Assembly: GCA_934148535.1 (NCBI GenBank)
Contig: CAKPDF010000005.1
Span: forward strand, 32,532 to 96,531
Length of the DNA: 64,000 nucleotides
Direction: 5' to 3'
Source: an uncultured Bacilli bacterium
GTDB lineage: Bacteria; Bacillota_I; Bacilli_A; RF39; UBA660
The notes under the pieces: generated by a model
Database searches by the model: none
What the model saw: only the letters and a program-made list of their open reading frames with translations
Told to the model about the DNA's origin: nothing
Part shown: positions 53,752 through 62,515 of the stretch, piece by piece
Layout of the letters: each line of letters opens with the position of its first letter
Numbering within the stretch: position 1 is the stretch's first letter
Position numbers and translations under genes: made by a program

Positions 53752-54822
53752 TTGAAAATTTATAGAAATATTTATTTGTCAGTTTTGATTTTTGTTTTTA
53801 GTGTTGTTGTTTTTTGCTGTACACTTTTTAATTTTGAACTTGGTAAGGTTAGTAATGATGATACTCTTATACCAGTTACTATAGAAAAGGGAAGTGTTAG
53901 TGATATTGCTAAGACTTTGAAGGATAAGGATTTAATTAAGAGTGAGTTGTTTTTTCAGATATATGTTAGACTTACTGGGAAGACAAATTTAATTGCTGCT
54001 GATTATGAATTATCTAAAAATATGGGGGTTAGGAAGATAGTGGATATTTTATCTTCTAAGGATGGTGCAAAATCAACAAGTGTTAGTATTACTTTTCCAG
54101 AGGGAATTAATATGAGAAAAGTTGCTACGATTATTGCTAATAATACTAATAATACAGAAGAAGATGTTTTTAATTTATTAGATGATAGCAGTTATATAAA
54201 TGATTTAATTGATAAATATTGGTTTTTGACTAGTGATATAGAAAAAGATGGAATTTATTATCCATTAGAGGGATATTTATTTCCTAATACTTATTCTTTA
54301 AAATCTAAAGATGTTAGTGTTGAGGAAATATTTAAGATTTTATTAGATGAAACATCTAAACAATTGAATAAATATAAGAGTGAAATAGAAAATAATAAAT
54401 TATCAGTACATGAAATTTTAACTTTGGCTTCTATGGTGGAATTGGAAGCTGTAACTGATGATGATAGAAATGGTGTGGCTTCTGTATTTTTGAATAGACT
54501 TAGTAATGATATGTCTTTAGGAAGTGATGTTACTACTTATTATGCTGCTAAAATAGATATGGGTGAAAGAGATTTGTATAAGAGTGAAATTAGTGACTGT
54601 AATGATTATAATACTAGGTGCTCTACTTTTAAAAAATTACCTATAGGTCCTATTAGTAATCCTTCTATTAGTGCTATTAAAGCAGTAATAGAGCCAATTG
54701 ATAGTGATTATTATTATTTTGTGGCAGATAAAGATAAGAAAGTTTATTTTAGTAAGACTTCTGCAGAACAGAGTAATATTATTGCTAAATTAAAAAAAGA
54801 AGGAAAATGGTATGAATATTAA
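53752..54822 (+). CDS. mltG: Endolytic transglycosylase MltG (YceG-like)
   Basis: 356 residues: membrane helix (about 5-23), a LysM-like region (GSVSDIAKTLKDKDLIKSEL), FPEGINMRKVATIIANNT, LEGYLFPNTYSL, and the catalytic LTLASMVELEAVTDDDRNGV with VFLNRL and LGSDVTTYYA. MltG cuts nascent peptidoglycan strands at the membrane and so sets their length. The start is TTG at 53752, 6 bases after AGTAGGTGAT; an in-frame GTG at 53743 lies in that site. Confidence 0.94.
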   Translation: MKIYRNIYLSVLIFVFSVVVFCCTLFNFELGKVSNDDTLIPVTIEKGSVSDIAKTLKDKDLIKSELFFQIYVRLTGKTNLIAADYELSKNMGVRKIVDILSSKDGAKSTSVSITFPEGINMRKVATIIANNTNNTEEDVFNLLDDSSYINDLIDKYWFLTSDIEKDGIYYPLEGYLFPNTYSLKSKDVSVEEIFKILLDETSKQLNKYKSEIENNKLSVHEILTLASMVELEAVTDDDRNGVASVFLNRLSNDMSLGSDVTTYYAAKIDMGERDLYKSEISDCNDYNTRCSTFKKLPIGPISNPSISAIKAVIEPIDSDYYYFVADKDKKVYFSKTSAEQSNIIAKLKKEGKWYEY

Positions 54823-54846
54823 TAATATTTTGTGATAATTAGAAAT

Positions 54847-54882
54847 ACGGCTTAGACTTATATTATCTATAGCCGTTTTTTA
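54847..54882 (+). terminator. Terminator of mltG
   Basis: ACGGCT (54847-54852) / AGCCGT (54871-54876) followed by TTTTT; the loop can itself pair (TAGA ... TCTA). Confidence 0.7.
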
Positions 54883-54891
54883 TAAATACAC

Positions 54892-54920
54892 TAGACAAAA
54901 TTAAATAAATATTGTAAAAT
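54892..54920 (+). promoter_or_regulatory. Promoter of pyk
   Basis: TAGACA (54892-54897), 17-base spacer, TAAAAT (54915-54920). Confidence 0.65.
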
Positions 54921-54956
54921 TAAATCTCGATAGTTAAGTTAAGGATGTGTGTAGTT

Positions 54957-56351
54957 ATGAAGAAAACAAAAATAATATGTAGTATAGGACCATCTAGTTG
55001 TAATGTAGAAACAATGGTAAAAATGGTTGAAAGTGGAATGGACGTAGCAAGAATTAATTTTTCCCATGCTACAGAAGAAGAAAAAGAAAATGTAGTATCA
55101 ACAGTTAAAAAAGTTAGAAAAATAACAGGTAAAAATATAGCAATATTATATGATACAAAAGGACCAGAATTTAGAAATGGTAATTTAGAAAATGGAAGTA
55201 TAGAATTAGTTGAAGGAGCATTAATTAGAATAGTAAAAGAGAAGGTATTAGGTAATAGCACTATGTTTAGTGTTAATCATAAAGAAGCAATAGATTCAAT
55301 TAATGTAGGAAATACAATTTTATTAGAAAATGGTTTAATGAAATTAGAAGTAATATCAAAAGAAAGTGATGGTATAACTTGTAAAGTAATAACACCAGGA
55401 ATTTTAGGAAATAAAAAAAGTTTAAGTGTTCCTAAAGTAAAATTAGATATTCCATTTATAAGTAAAGAAGATAGAGAAGATATAATATATGCAATAAAAC
55501 ATGATGCTGATTTTATAGCCTTATCTTTTGTATCATCTAAAGAAGATGTATGTGATGTAAGAAAAATATTAAGAGAATATAATTCAAATATAAAGATAAT
55601 TTCAAAAATAGAAAGTGTAACTGGAATAGATAATTTAGATGATATTATATCAGTATCAGATGGAATAATGGTAGCAAGAGGAGACTTAGGAGTAGAAGTG
55701 CCAATGGAAGATTTACCATATTATCAACAATTAATAATTAATAAATGTAGACAAAATGGTAAAATTGCTATAGTAGCAACTGAAATGTTAGAATCTATGA
55801 AGAAAAATATAAGACCAACTAGGGCAGAAGTAACTGATATATCTTATGCTGTAGCAACAGGAGCAGATGCTGTAATGTTATCAGGAGAAACAACTACTGG
55901 TAAAAATCCAATAGAAGCAGTAAAATATATGGCAAAAGTATGTGAAAGTACTGAAAAACATATAGAATATGTAGTAGATAGTTCTTGGGTATCAAAAGAT
56001 ATAAAAGGATCTATTGCTAGTTCTGTAGTAAATTCTGCAAATCTTTTATCAGCAAAAATGATTATTGTAGCAACAATGACTGGTAAAACTGCTAGCGTTA
56101 TAAGTAATTTAAGAAGTAAAAGCATAATAATAGCAAATTGTATATCAGAAAGTGTAGCAAGAAGTCTAGCCTTAAATTGGGGAGTATATACTAGTATTAC
56201 TACAATACATAACACAACAGATGAAATCGTTGATGACGCAATTGATTATGCAATAAACTCTAAAGATATTTCTAAAGATGATATAGTAATAATAACTGGA
56301 GGATTTCCTCAAAATAAAGATACTAATTTTATGAAAATAGAAAAAATATAA
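54957..56351 (+). CDS. pyk: Pyruvate kinase
   Basis: 464 residues: MKKTKIICSIGPSS, VARINFSHATEEE, ILYDTKGPEFRNG, the signature ISKIESVTGIDNLDDII, IMVARGDLGVEVP, MLESM and GADAVMLSGETTTGK. It makes pyruvate and ATP from phosphoenolpyruvate. It lacks the extra C-terminal PEP-utiliser domain of Bacillus Pyk. The ATG at 54957 follows AAGGA. From here on codons end mostly in A instead of T, unlike the preceding 54 kb. gap lies 24 kb away. Confidence 0.97.
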   Translation: MKKTKIICSIGPSSCNVETMVKMVESGMDVARINFSHATEEEKENVVSTVKKVRKITGKNIAILYDTKGPEFRNGNLENGSIELVEGALIRIVKEKVLGNSTMFSVNHKEAIDSINVGNTILLENGLMKLEVISKESDGITCKVITPGILGNKKSLSVPKVKLDIPFISKEDREDIIYAIKHDADFIALSFVSSKEDVCDVRKILREYNSNIKIISKIESVTGIDNLDDIISVSDGIMVARGDLGVEVPMEDLPYYQQLIINKCRQNGKIAIVATEMLESMKKNIRPTRAEVTDISYAVATGADAVMLSGETTTGKNPIEAVKYMAKVCESTEKHIEYVVDSSWVSKDIKGSIASSVVNSANLLSAKMIIVATMTGKTASVISNLRSKSIIIANCISESVARSLALNWGVYTSITTIHNTTDEIVDDAIDYAINSKDISKDDIVIITGGFPQNKDTNFMKIEKI

Positions 56352-56372
56352 TGACTTGTCAAAAAGTCATTT
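56350..56372 (+). terminator. Terminator of pyk, bidirectional and overlapping a promoter
   Basis: AATGACTT (56350-56357) / AAGTCATT (56364-56371) then TTT. TTGTCA inside it (56356-56361) is the -35 of the following short RNA. The identical hairpin recurs at 56567-56588. Confidence 0.7.
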
Positions 56373-56389
56373 TTATGTTACTATTTATA

Positions 56390-56485
56390 TGGATAAAAAT
56401 TAAAGGAACACTTAATATTTCTGTGTTGGGTGTTGCCGTTTAGTTGGTTCCACCTAAATCATTACTGATTTAGGTAGATTTCTCT
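56390..56485 (+). ncRNA. Putative antitoxin-like RNA, copy 1
   Basis: Promoter TTGTCA (56356-56361), 17-base spacer, TACTAT (56379-56384). Terminator hairpin ACCTAAATC (56452-56460) / GATTTAGGT (56467-56475) with a poor T-run. No reading frame with a ribosome site. It carries TTGGTTCCACCT (56444-56455), complementary to the toxin mRNA leader. Confidence 0.45.
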
Positions 56486-56607
56486 TATATTAAAACTATA
56501 AATAGTAGTAAATAGTAAAAATAATAAAAGGATTATGATAATAATTAAAGAGAAAATCAAAAAAAGAATGACTTGTCAAAAAGTCATTTTTATGTTATTA
56601 TGTATAT

Positions 56608-56720
56608 AGATGAAAGAAATTTCATAAAATATTAAAGGAACACTTAATATTTCCGTGTTGAGTGTTGCCGTATTTTTTTGGTTCCACCTAAATCATTGCT
56701 TGAGTTAGGTGGATTTTTTC
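56608..56720 (+). ncRNA. Putative antisense antitoxin RNA, copy 2
   Basis: Promoter TTGTCA (56573-56578), 17-base spacer, TATTAT (56596-56601). Terminator CCACCTAA (56684-56691) / TTAGGTGG (56705-56712) followed by ATTTTTTC. The RNA would end 3 bases short of the toxin stop codon, so it is antisense to the 3' untranslated part of the toxin mRNA. TTTGGTTCCACC (56677-56688) can also pair, with one G-U, with GGTGGAGCCAAA in the toxin mRNA leader. Confidence 0.6.
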
Positions 56721-56722
56721 TT

Positions 56723-56806
56723 TTATATTAAAACTATAAATAGTAAAAATAATAAAAGGATTATAATAATAATCAAAGATAAAATTAAAAAATCTTTCTT
56801 ACTCAT
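56723..56806 (-). CDS. 27-residue hydrophobic peptide, Fst-like toxin candidate
   Basis: Begins MSKKDFLILS, then a run of Ile/Leu/Phe, ending LFIVLI: a short charged N-terminus and one membrane helix. GGGAGG (56819-56814) lies 7 bases before the ATG and the promoter is consensus-like, far better signals than chance would give. Type I toxins (Fst, TxpA, BsrG) are membrane peptides of this size held in check by an antisense RNA, which is present here in convergent orientation. Unlike Fst there is no charged C-terminal tail, so the assignment is by gene plan rather than sequence family. Confidence 0.6.
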   Translation of the reverse strand: MSKKDFLILSLIIIIILLLFLLFIVLI

Positions 56807-56867
56807 ATTATCGCCTCCCTTCTTTTAAGAAGTTTGGCTCCACCCAACTATTAAATTTTCCTTTATA

Positions 56868-56896
56868 ATTATATCAGAATTTTATCATTTATACAA
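56868..56896 (-). promoter_or_regulatory. Promoter of the toxin-like peptide
   Basis: Minus strand: TTGTAT (56896-56891), 17-base spacer, TATAAT (56873-56868), giving a leader of about 55 nt that includes GGGTGGAGCCAAA. The mRNA probably ends at the hairpin 56588-56567, which on this strand is followed by CTTTTTTT. Confidence 0.65.
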
Positions 56897-56991
56897 TTAA
56901 TAAATTATTTATAATAATTTTTTTATTAATTGCAACTTGTATATAAAATAAAATTATAATATAATAAATAAGAACAAAGATGGTGATAACT

Positions 56992-59175
56992 ATGAATTAT
57001 ATTAAAGGAACATATATTAAAGAAATATTTTCGAATGCTACAAATGGTTATGTAGTTGGAATAATTAAAGTAATAGAAAGTGATGTTAAAGATATAGATA
57101 TTAATGTCTATTTTGTTGGAAATTTTATAGATCTAAGAATTAAATCTAACTACATAATGAAAGGTGAATTTATAACTCATCCCAAGTATGGAAAACAGTT
57201 TAGTGTATCATCATATGAAGTTGCAATTCCAACAAAGAAAGAAGAAATAATAACATTTTTATCTTGTGATATGTTTCCAATTGGTGAAAAGACTGCTCAA
57301 AAAATTGTAGATGTATTTGGCGAAAAGACAATAGAAACAATATTAGATAACAAAGATAACTTACTATTGATACCAAGATTATCTAAAGAAAAAATAGATA
57401 AAATATATGATGTATTATGTAATTATCAATATACAAGTAAAACAGTTATGGATTTAACTTCCTTAGGATTTTCTAGCAAAGAAGCTTTAAATATTGTTAG
57501 TAAATACCAAAATAAAACAATGGATAAAATAACTGATAATATATATTTTTTAATAGATGAATTAGATATGAATTTTAAAGAAATAGATGAAATAGCATTA
57601 AATAATATGGGAGTAGATGAATTAGATGAAAGAAGATTATTAGCGCTAACAATATACGTTATGAAAAGTTTATGCTTTGAAAATGGAGATACATATTTAT
57701 TTTTTGATGAAATATATAATAATATTTTAAAATATAACCATACTATTAGTGCTGAAAAATTAGAATATATTTTTATGAAATTAAATAAAGATAGAAAAAT
57801 AGTAATAGTAGAAGATAGATATTATTTAAAACATTTCTATGAAGCAGAAACTTATATAGCAGATAAACTATCATTTTTAAATGATATAACAAATAGAAAA
57901 TTACCAAAATTAGAACAAAAAATAGAAGATTTAGAAAAATTAAATAATATAGTTTATGATGATGTACAAAAAAGTGCTATAAAGAAAGCAATTAATGATA
58001 ATGTAGTAATAATAACTGGAGGACCAGGAACAGGAAAAACTACTATTATAAAAGCAATAGTAAGATTATATCAAGAATTATTTAAAGCTCATCAAGATGA
58101 AATAGCCCTATTAGCACCAACTGGTAGAGCTGCTAAAAGAATGATGGAAACAACTGGTATTAAATCTTCTACTATCCATAAATATCTAGGGTGGGACAAA
58201 GATGCCAATAAATTTAGTACCAATGAATATAATCCAAATCCAGAAAGGTATATAATAGTAGATGAAGTAAGTATGTTAGATACTTTAGTATTTTCAGCAT
58301 TACTAAAAGGAATAAAAAGAGATGTAAAAATAGTATTAGTAGGAGACTATTATCAATTACCATCAGTAGCAGAAGGTCAAGTATTAAAAGATTTAATAGA
58401 TTCAGAGGTAATAGATGTAATTCATTTAAATTGTTTATATAGACAAAATGAAGGTTCATATATAACAACCTTAGCTCATGAGATAAAAGATAAAGAATTA
58501 AGTGAAAGTTTCTTAACTAAAAAAGATGATTATAATTTTGTAGAATGTGATAAAGAACTAGTGACACCTACAATAATTAATATAATAACTAAAGCTATAA
58601 AAAAAGGATATAGTGAAAAAGAAATACAAGTTTTAGCTCCAATGTATAAAACTTTAAATGGAATAGACAATTTAAATAAACATCTTCAAAGATTATTTAA
58701 TCCTCCAAGTCCTAAAAAAAATGAATTAACTGTAGGAGATGTAATATATAGAACAGGAGATAAAATATTACAATTAGTAAATGATAATGACAATAATGTA
58801 TATAATGGTGATCAAGGATATATAACAGATATAATATCTCATACCAAAAGCGCTAGCAAAAAAAATGAGATAATAGTAGACTATGATGGAAATAAAGTAA
58901 CATATACTCCAGATAAATTTTTAAATATAAGACATGCATATGCAATTAGCATCCACAAAGCTCAAGGAAGTGAATTTCCTATGGTAATTATGCCAATAGT
59001 AAATAATTTTAATAGGATGCTTTATAATAAATTAATATATACTGCTATAACAAGAGCAAAATCATCTTTAATTTTAGTAGGAGATAGAATGTGTTTTGTT
59101 AATGGTGTTAGAAATGACTATGTAGAAGGAAGAAAAACAACTCTTAAAGATTTTTTACAAGAAAAATATAATTAG
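56992..59175 (+). CDS. recD2: RecD2-type DNA helicase
   Basis: 727 residues: N-terminal RecD2 region with helix-hairpin-helix repeats (IGEKTAQKIVDVFGEKTIET, LGFSSKEALNIVSKYQ), helicase motif I VIITGGPGTGKTT, APTGRAAKRM (Ia), IIVDEVSMLD (II), VLVGDYYQLPSV (III), LYRQ, and C-terminal YAISIHKAQGSEF and YTAITRAKSSL (V, VI). A 5'-3' helicase used in DNA repair and replication-fork restart, without RecBC. GATGGTGAT precedes ATG 56992. In Bacillus recD2 also lies near ireB/ruvX. Confidence 0.95.
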   Translation: MNYIKGTYIKEIFSNATNGYVVGIIKVIESDVKDIDINVYFVGNFIDLRIKSNYIMKGEFITHPKYGKQFSVSSYEVAIPTKKEEIITFLSCDMFPIGEKTAQKIVDVFGEKTIETILDNKDNLLLIPRLSKEKIDKIYDVLCNYQYTSKTVMDLTSLGFSSKEALNIVSKYQNKTMDKITDNIYFLIDELDMNFKEIDEIALNNMGVDELDERRLLALTIYVMKSLCFENGDTYLFFDEIYNNILKYNHTISAEKLEYIFMKLNKDRKIVIVEDRYYLKHFYEAETYIADKLSFLNDITNRKLPKLEQKIEDLEKLNNIVYDDVQKSAIKKAINDNVVIITGGPGTGKTTIIKAIVRLYQELFKAHQDEIALLAPTGRAAKRMMETTGIKSSTIHKYLGWDKDANKFSTNEYNPNPERYIIVDEVSMLDTLVFSALLKGIKRDVKIVLVGDYYQLPSVAEGQVLKDLIDSEVIDVIHLNCLYRQNEGSYITTLAHEIKDKELSESFLTKKDDYNFVECDKELVTPTIINIITKAIKKGYSEKEIQVLAPMYKTLNGIDNLNKHLQRLFNPPSPKKNELTVGDVIYRTGDKILQLVNDNDNNVYNGDQGYITDIISHTKSASKKNEIIVDYDGNKVTYTPDKFLNIRHAYAISIHKAQGSEFPMVIMPIVNNFNRMLYNKLIYTAITRAKSSLILVGDRMCFVNGVRNDYVEGRKTTLKDFLQEKYN

Positions 59176-59254
59176 TATAAAATATTACATTTTGTAAATA
59201 TTATAATTAGATACAAATAGTATCTATCATAGATTCTAAAGGAGTTGATATTAA

Positions 59255-59407
59255 ATGAAAGTAAAATCAATGATTGCATCATTTACAGCAGGTGTTGGTA
59301 GTGCCGTTTTATTTGAAAATATTAGAAATGGTAATATGCAAAAAATGATGAAAAAAATGTTAAAAAAAGATATAAAATGTATGAATGATTTAGAAGATAT
59401 GATGTAA
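59255..59407 (+). CDS. Small protein, possibly YrzQ/DUF3918-like (50 aa)
   Basis: MKVKSMIASFTAGVGSAVLF then a polar, Met/Lys-rich half (MQKMMKKMLKKDIKCMNDLE). AAAGGAGTTGAT gives a strong ribosome site and a terminator follows. Bacillus yrzQ lies after recD2 and encodes a short protein with a Gly-Ala N-terminus and basic Met-rich end, so this may be its counterpart; similarity is only in layout. Confidence 0.55.
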   Translation: MKVKSMIASFTAGVGSAVLFENIRNGNMQKMMKKMLKKDIKCMNDLEDMM

Positions 59408-59410
59408 AAA

Positions 59411-59434
59411 GAGGGCAATTTATTGCCTTCTTTT
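59411..59434 (+). terminator. Terminator of the 59255 gene
   Basis: GAGGGCAA (59411-59418) / TTGCCTTC (59423-59430), one G-T pair, then TTTT. Confidence 0.7.
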
Positions 59435-59514
59435 AAAATTAAAAATAACTTTTAAATTAAATTACTTTACAACACCCTATATTTTTAATATAATTTATAT
59501 TGAGGTGTATAGAA

Positions 59515-60066
59515 ATGGGAAGAGAATTAAGAAGAAAAGAAGCAAAGAAAAATAAAATAAATTATAAAAATTATGATAATAATCCAGAGATGAGTGGAGT
59601 AGAAACATCATCTGCTGTAAAGATAACAATAATAGTAGTAGCATTATTAGCAATATTATATTTAATTTTAGCAATATTTGTAACGAAAGAATTAGATTTA
59701 TCAACTAAAAAAGATGAAGAAACAACACAAGAAAATAATGCATCTAGTGTAAGTAATGCTATTTTAGCATCAGAAGTATTTAATCAATCAGATGAAACTT
59801 ATTATGTATTATTTTATGGCTTTAATAATGATGATGAGAAAGATATCTCTGATACAGTAACAAGCAAATTAACAGATTATAAAGTGTATAAAGTTGATAC
59901 AGAAAGTGGATTTAATAAAAATTATGTGTCAGATACATCAAATCAAAATCCTACATCAATAGAAGATCTAAAAGTAAAAAGTCCGACATTGATCCAAATA
60001 AGCGCTGATAATGTAACAAAATATGTGGAAGGAAAAGAAAATATAGAGGCATATACAGCGGAATAA
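59515..60066 (+). CDS. Membrane-anchored thioredoxin-fold-like protein
   Basis: 183 residues: basic cytoplasmic N-terminus (RELRRKEAKKNK), membrane helix (about 35-57), acidic linker, then an extracellular domain ETYYVLFYGFNNDDEKDISD ... DYKVYKVDTESG ... VKSPTLIQISADNVTKYVEG. The strand-helix-strand order and the S-P-T-L loop (cis-Pro position) fit a thioredoxin fold, but no CxxC is present, so it is not a redox enzyme. TGAGGTG supports ATG 59515. Function unknown. Confidence 0.6.
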   Translation: MGRELRRKEAKKNKINYKNYDNNPEMSGVETSSAVKITIIVVALLAILYLILAIFVTKELDLSTKKDEETTQENNASSVSNAILASEVFNQSDETYYVLFYGFNNDDEKDISDTVTSKLTDYKVYKVDTESGFNKNYVSDTSNQNPTSIEDLKVKSPTLIQISADNVTKYVEGKENIEAYTAE

Positions 60067-60094
60067 TCACATAAAATAAATTGGTGATACATAT

Positions 60095-60616
60095 ATGAAG
60101 TTAAAACTATATTTAGATTTTGATGGAGTAATACTAGATACAGCAGAAATTGCAGATAAAAAAATGGTTGATCTAAATCTAACAGAAATTGATGAAATAG
60201 ATAACTATTATAAAAATATAGATTGGTATTTATTAATGAAAGAAGCAAAGCAGATTAATAATAGTTTAGCTAATATAAAAAAATTAATTGATAGTAATTT
60301 ATATGATGTAGAAATATTAACACATGTTAATTCAGAAGTAGAAAGAAAATTAAAAGAAGAATATATAAATAAATATTTTCCTAAATTAAAGATAATATCT
60401 GTTTCTAAAGAAATAGAAAAATGTGATGCAGTTATTCCAGAAAATTCTATACTAGTAGATGACTATATAGAAAACTTACATAAATGGCAAGATAAAGGCG
60501 GAATACCAATAAAATTCTCCGATAAAGGTAAATCTTGTAAATACAAATCAATAAGTAATCTAAGTAAGTTAATAGACTTATATGATGAATTATTACAAGC
60601 AGTTGCTACAAAGTGA
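60095..60616 (+). CDS. HAD-family 5'-nucleotidase-like hydrolase
   Basis: 173 residues: YLDFDGVILDT (6-16) with both catalytic Asp, VEILTHVNSE (motif II Thr), a Lys-rich region and ILVDDYIENLHKWQDKGG (motif IV). The length and cap-less layout are like NT5C/YorS 5'(3')-deoxyribonucleotidases. Likely a cytosolic nucleotide phosphatase, substrate not determinable. Confidence 0.8.
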   Translation: MKLKLYLDFDGVILDTAEIADKKMVDLNLTEIDEIDNYYKNIDWYLLMKEAKQINNSLANIKKLIDSNLYDVEILTHVNSEVERKLKEEYINKYFPKLKIISVSKEIEKCDAVIPENSILVDDYIENLHKWQDKGGIPIKFSDKGKSCKYKSISNLSKLIDLYDELLQAVATK

Positions 60617-60656
60617 CTGTCTTTGTTATAAAAGTTATCTAAAACGTAGAAGTAGA

Positions 60657-60690
60657 GGAAACTAATATTATAGTTTTCTTTTCTTTTTCC
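60657..60690 (+). terminator. Terminator of the HAD gene
   Basis: GGAAACTA (60657-60664) / TAGTTTTC (60671-60678), then TTTTCTTTTT. Confidence 0.7.
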
Positions 60691-60743
60691 AATTGTATTT
60701 TGTTAGTATTTAATATATAATATTACAAAGAAAGAGTGATAAT

Positions 60744-62513
60744 ATGATAGATGAAAAGTTATCATTAGTGCCCCATCATCCTGGATGCTATCTCATGAAA
60801 GATAAAGATGGAGTAATAATATATGTAGGTAAAAGTAAAAATTTAAAGAATAGATTAAGTTCATATTTTAAATCATCACATACAGGTAAAACTGCAATGT
60901 TAGTAAGAGATATAAGAGATTTTGAATACATTTTAACGTCATCAGAATTAGAAAGTTTATTATTAGAAATAAATTTAATTAAAAAGCATGATCCTAAATA
61001 TAATATTCTATTAAGAGATGATAAAACTTATCCTTATATAGAAGTAACAAATGAAAAATACTTTAGATTGTTAGTAGTAAGAAATCCTAATATAAGAAAA
61101 AGAAGAGATACTAAGTTATTTGGTCCTTATCCTAATGTTACTGCTGCTAGAAATGTAGTAGATATGATTAATAGGATTTATCCCTTAAAAAAATGTAATC
61201 ATTATGAAAAAAAAGAATGTCTATATTATCATATAGGTCAATGTTTAGGATATTGTACTAAAGAAATAGATATGAATATAGTTAATAATATGAAAGCAGA
61301 AATAATATCTTTTTTAAATGGTAATAGTGATATAGTAATAAATAAAATAAAAGAATTAATGTATAAATCATCTAATGCTATGCAATATGAAAAGGCCTTA
61401 GAATATAAAGAATTATTAAATAATATTAATACAACTTTAGAAAAACAAAAAGTAGAGTTAGATGATAATATTAATAGAGATGTAATAGGTTATTATACAG
61501 ATGGCAATTATTTATCTATAGGTATGCTTTTTATAAGAGGCGGAAAATTATTAGATAATAATAATGTTATATTCCCAATGATATCTAGTTTAGAAGAAGA
61601 ATTAATTACATATATATCTAAATTTTATGATAAACATAATATTCTTCCAAAAGAAGTAATGATTCCAGATATAATAGATAGTAATTTATTAGAAAGTGCA
61701 TTTCCTACTAAGTTTTATACTCCAATTAAAGTAAAAAAACATCATATATTAAATTTAGCTTTTGAAAATGCTAAAAATTATTTTAATGAACAAATGACTA
61801 TAATTAAAAAAAGTGAAGAGAGAACTACAGATGCAATAAAAGAATTAGAAAGTGTATTAAAAATAGATAATATAAGTAGAATAGAACTATTTGATAATTC
61901 TAATCTTTTTGGAACATTTAATGTTTCTGGAATGGTAGTATTTATAGATGGAGTACCTGCTAAGAATGAATATAGAAAATTTAAAATAACTAATCAAGTA
62001 AACGATGATTATAATACTATGAGAGAAGTTATATATAGAAGATATTATAGAGTATTAAAAGATAAATTAGCTCATCCTGATTTAATTATAGTAGATGGTG
62101 GTATAGGTCAAGTAAATGTAGCAAGAGAAGTGTTACAAGAACTATATTTAGATATACCAGTTGCAGGATTAAAGAAGAATGAAAAACACAATACATCAGA
62201 ATTAGTAGGTTTATCTCCAATACAAATAATACCTATCGATAAAAAGAGTAATTTATTTTTATTACTTACTAAAATGCAAGATGAAGTACATAATTATACA
62301 ATTTCTTATCATAAGCAAATAAGAAGTAAAGGTGCTTTAGAAAGTGTATTAGATCTATTCCCTGGAATAGGAACTGTTAGAAAAAAGAACTTAATAAAAA
62401 AATATCATACAATTACTAAAATAAAAGAAGCACCATTAGAAGAATTAACAGAAATATTACCGGAAACAGTTGCTATAAATTTAAAAGAAAACTTAAAAAA
62501 TATAGAAAAATAA
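60744..62513 (+). CDS. uvrC: Excinuclease ABC subunit C
   Basis: 589 residues: GIY-YIG nuclease (PHHPGCYLMKDKDGVIIYVG, NLKNRLSSYF), Cys cluster (CNHYEKKECLYYHIGQCLGYC), UVR helix pair (MQYEKALEYKELLNNI), the RNase H-like second nuclease (LFDNSNLFGTFNVSGMVVFI, IVDGGIGQVN) and C-terminal HhH (FPGIGTVRKKNLIKKY). It makes both incisions beside a lesion bound by UvrAB. Slightly short but complete. uvrA/uvrB are not in the window. Confidence 0.97.
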   Translation: MIDEKLSLVPHHPGCYLMKDKDGVIIYVGKSKNLKNRLSSYFKSSHTGKTAMLVRDIRDFEYILTSSELESLLLEINLIKKHDPKYNILLRDDKTYPYIEVTNEKYFRLLVVRNPNIRKRRDTKLFGPYPNVTAARNVVDMINRIYPLKKCNHYEKKECLYYHIGQCLGYCTKEIDMNIVNNMKAEIISFLNGNSDIVINKIKELMYKSSNAMQYEKALEYKELLNNINTTLEKQKVELDDNINRDVIGYYTDGNYLSIGMLFIRGGKLLDNNNVIFPMISSLEEELITYISKFYDKHNILPKEVMIPDIIDSNLLESAFPTKFYTPIKVKKHHILNLAFENAKNYFNEQMTIIKKSEERTTDAIKELESVLKIDNISRIELFDNSNLFGTFNVSGMVVFIDGVPAKNEYRKFKITNQVNDDYNTMREVIYRRYYRVLKDKLAHPDLIIVDGGIGQVNVAREVLQELYLDIPVAGLKKNEKHNTSELVGLSPIQIIPIDKKSNLFLLLTKMQDEVHNYTISYHKQIRSKGALESVLDLFPGIGTVRKKNLIKKYHTITKIKEAPLEELTEILPETVAINLKENLKNIEK

Positions 62514-62515
62514 GT

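Larger units (their letters stand above)
56350..56790. repeat. Two tandem units of about 217 bp
   Basis: Unit 1 begins at 56350 and unit 2 at 56567. Both contain, in order, the AATGACTT hairpin with the promoter, AAAGGAACACTTAATATTTC, GTGTTG(G/A)GTGTTGCCGT, TTGGTTCCACCTAAATCATT, a second hairpin, TTATATTAAAACTATAAATA and a poly-A/T stretch. The units differ by small indels. Unit 1 matches the 3' part of the toxin-like peptide gene of unit 2 but lacks its start. Confidence 0.85.

Noticed and set aside
54920..56215. Minus-strand open frames opposite pyk
   Set aside because: No ribosome site or promoter; composition follows the complement of a highly conserved enzyme gene.
58214..59704. Minus-strand Leu-rich frames opposite recD2 and the 59515 gene
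   Set aside because: Antisense of A-rich codons gives Leu/Ile runs; no start signals.
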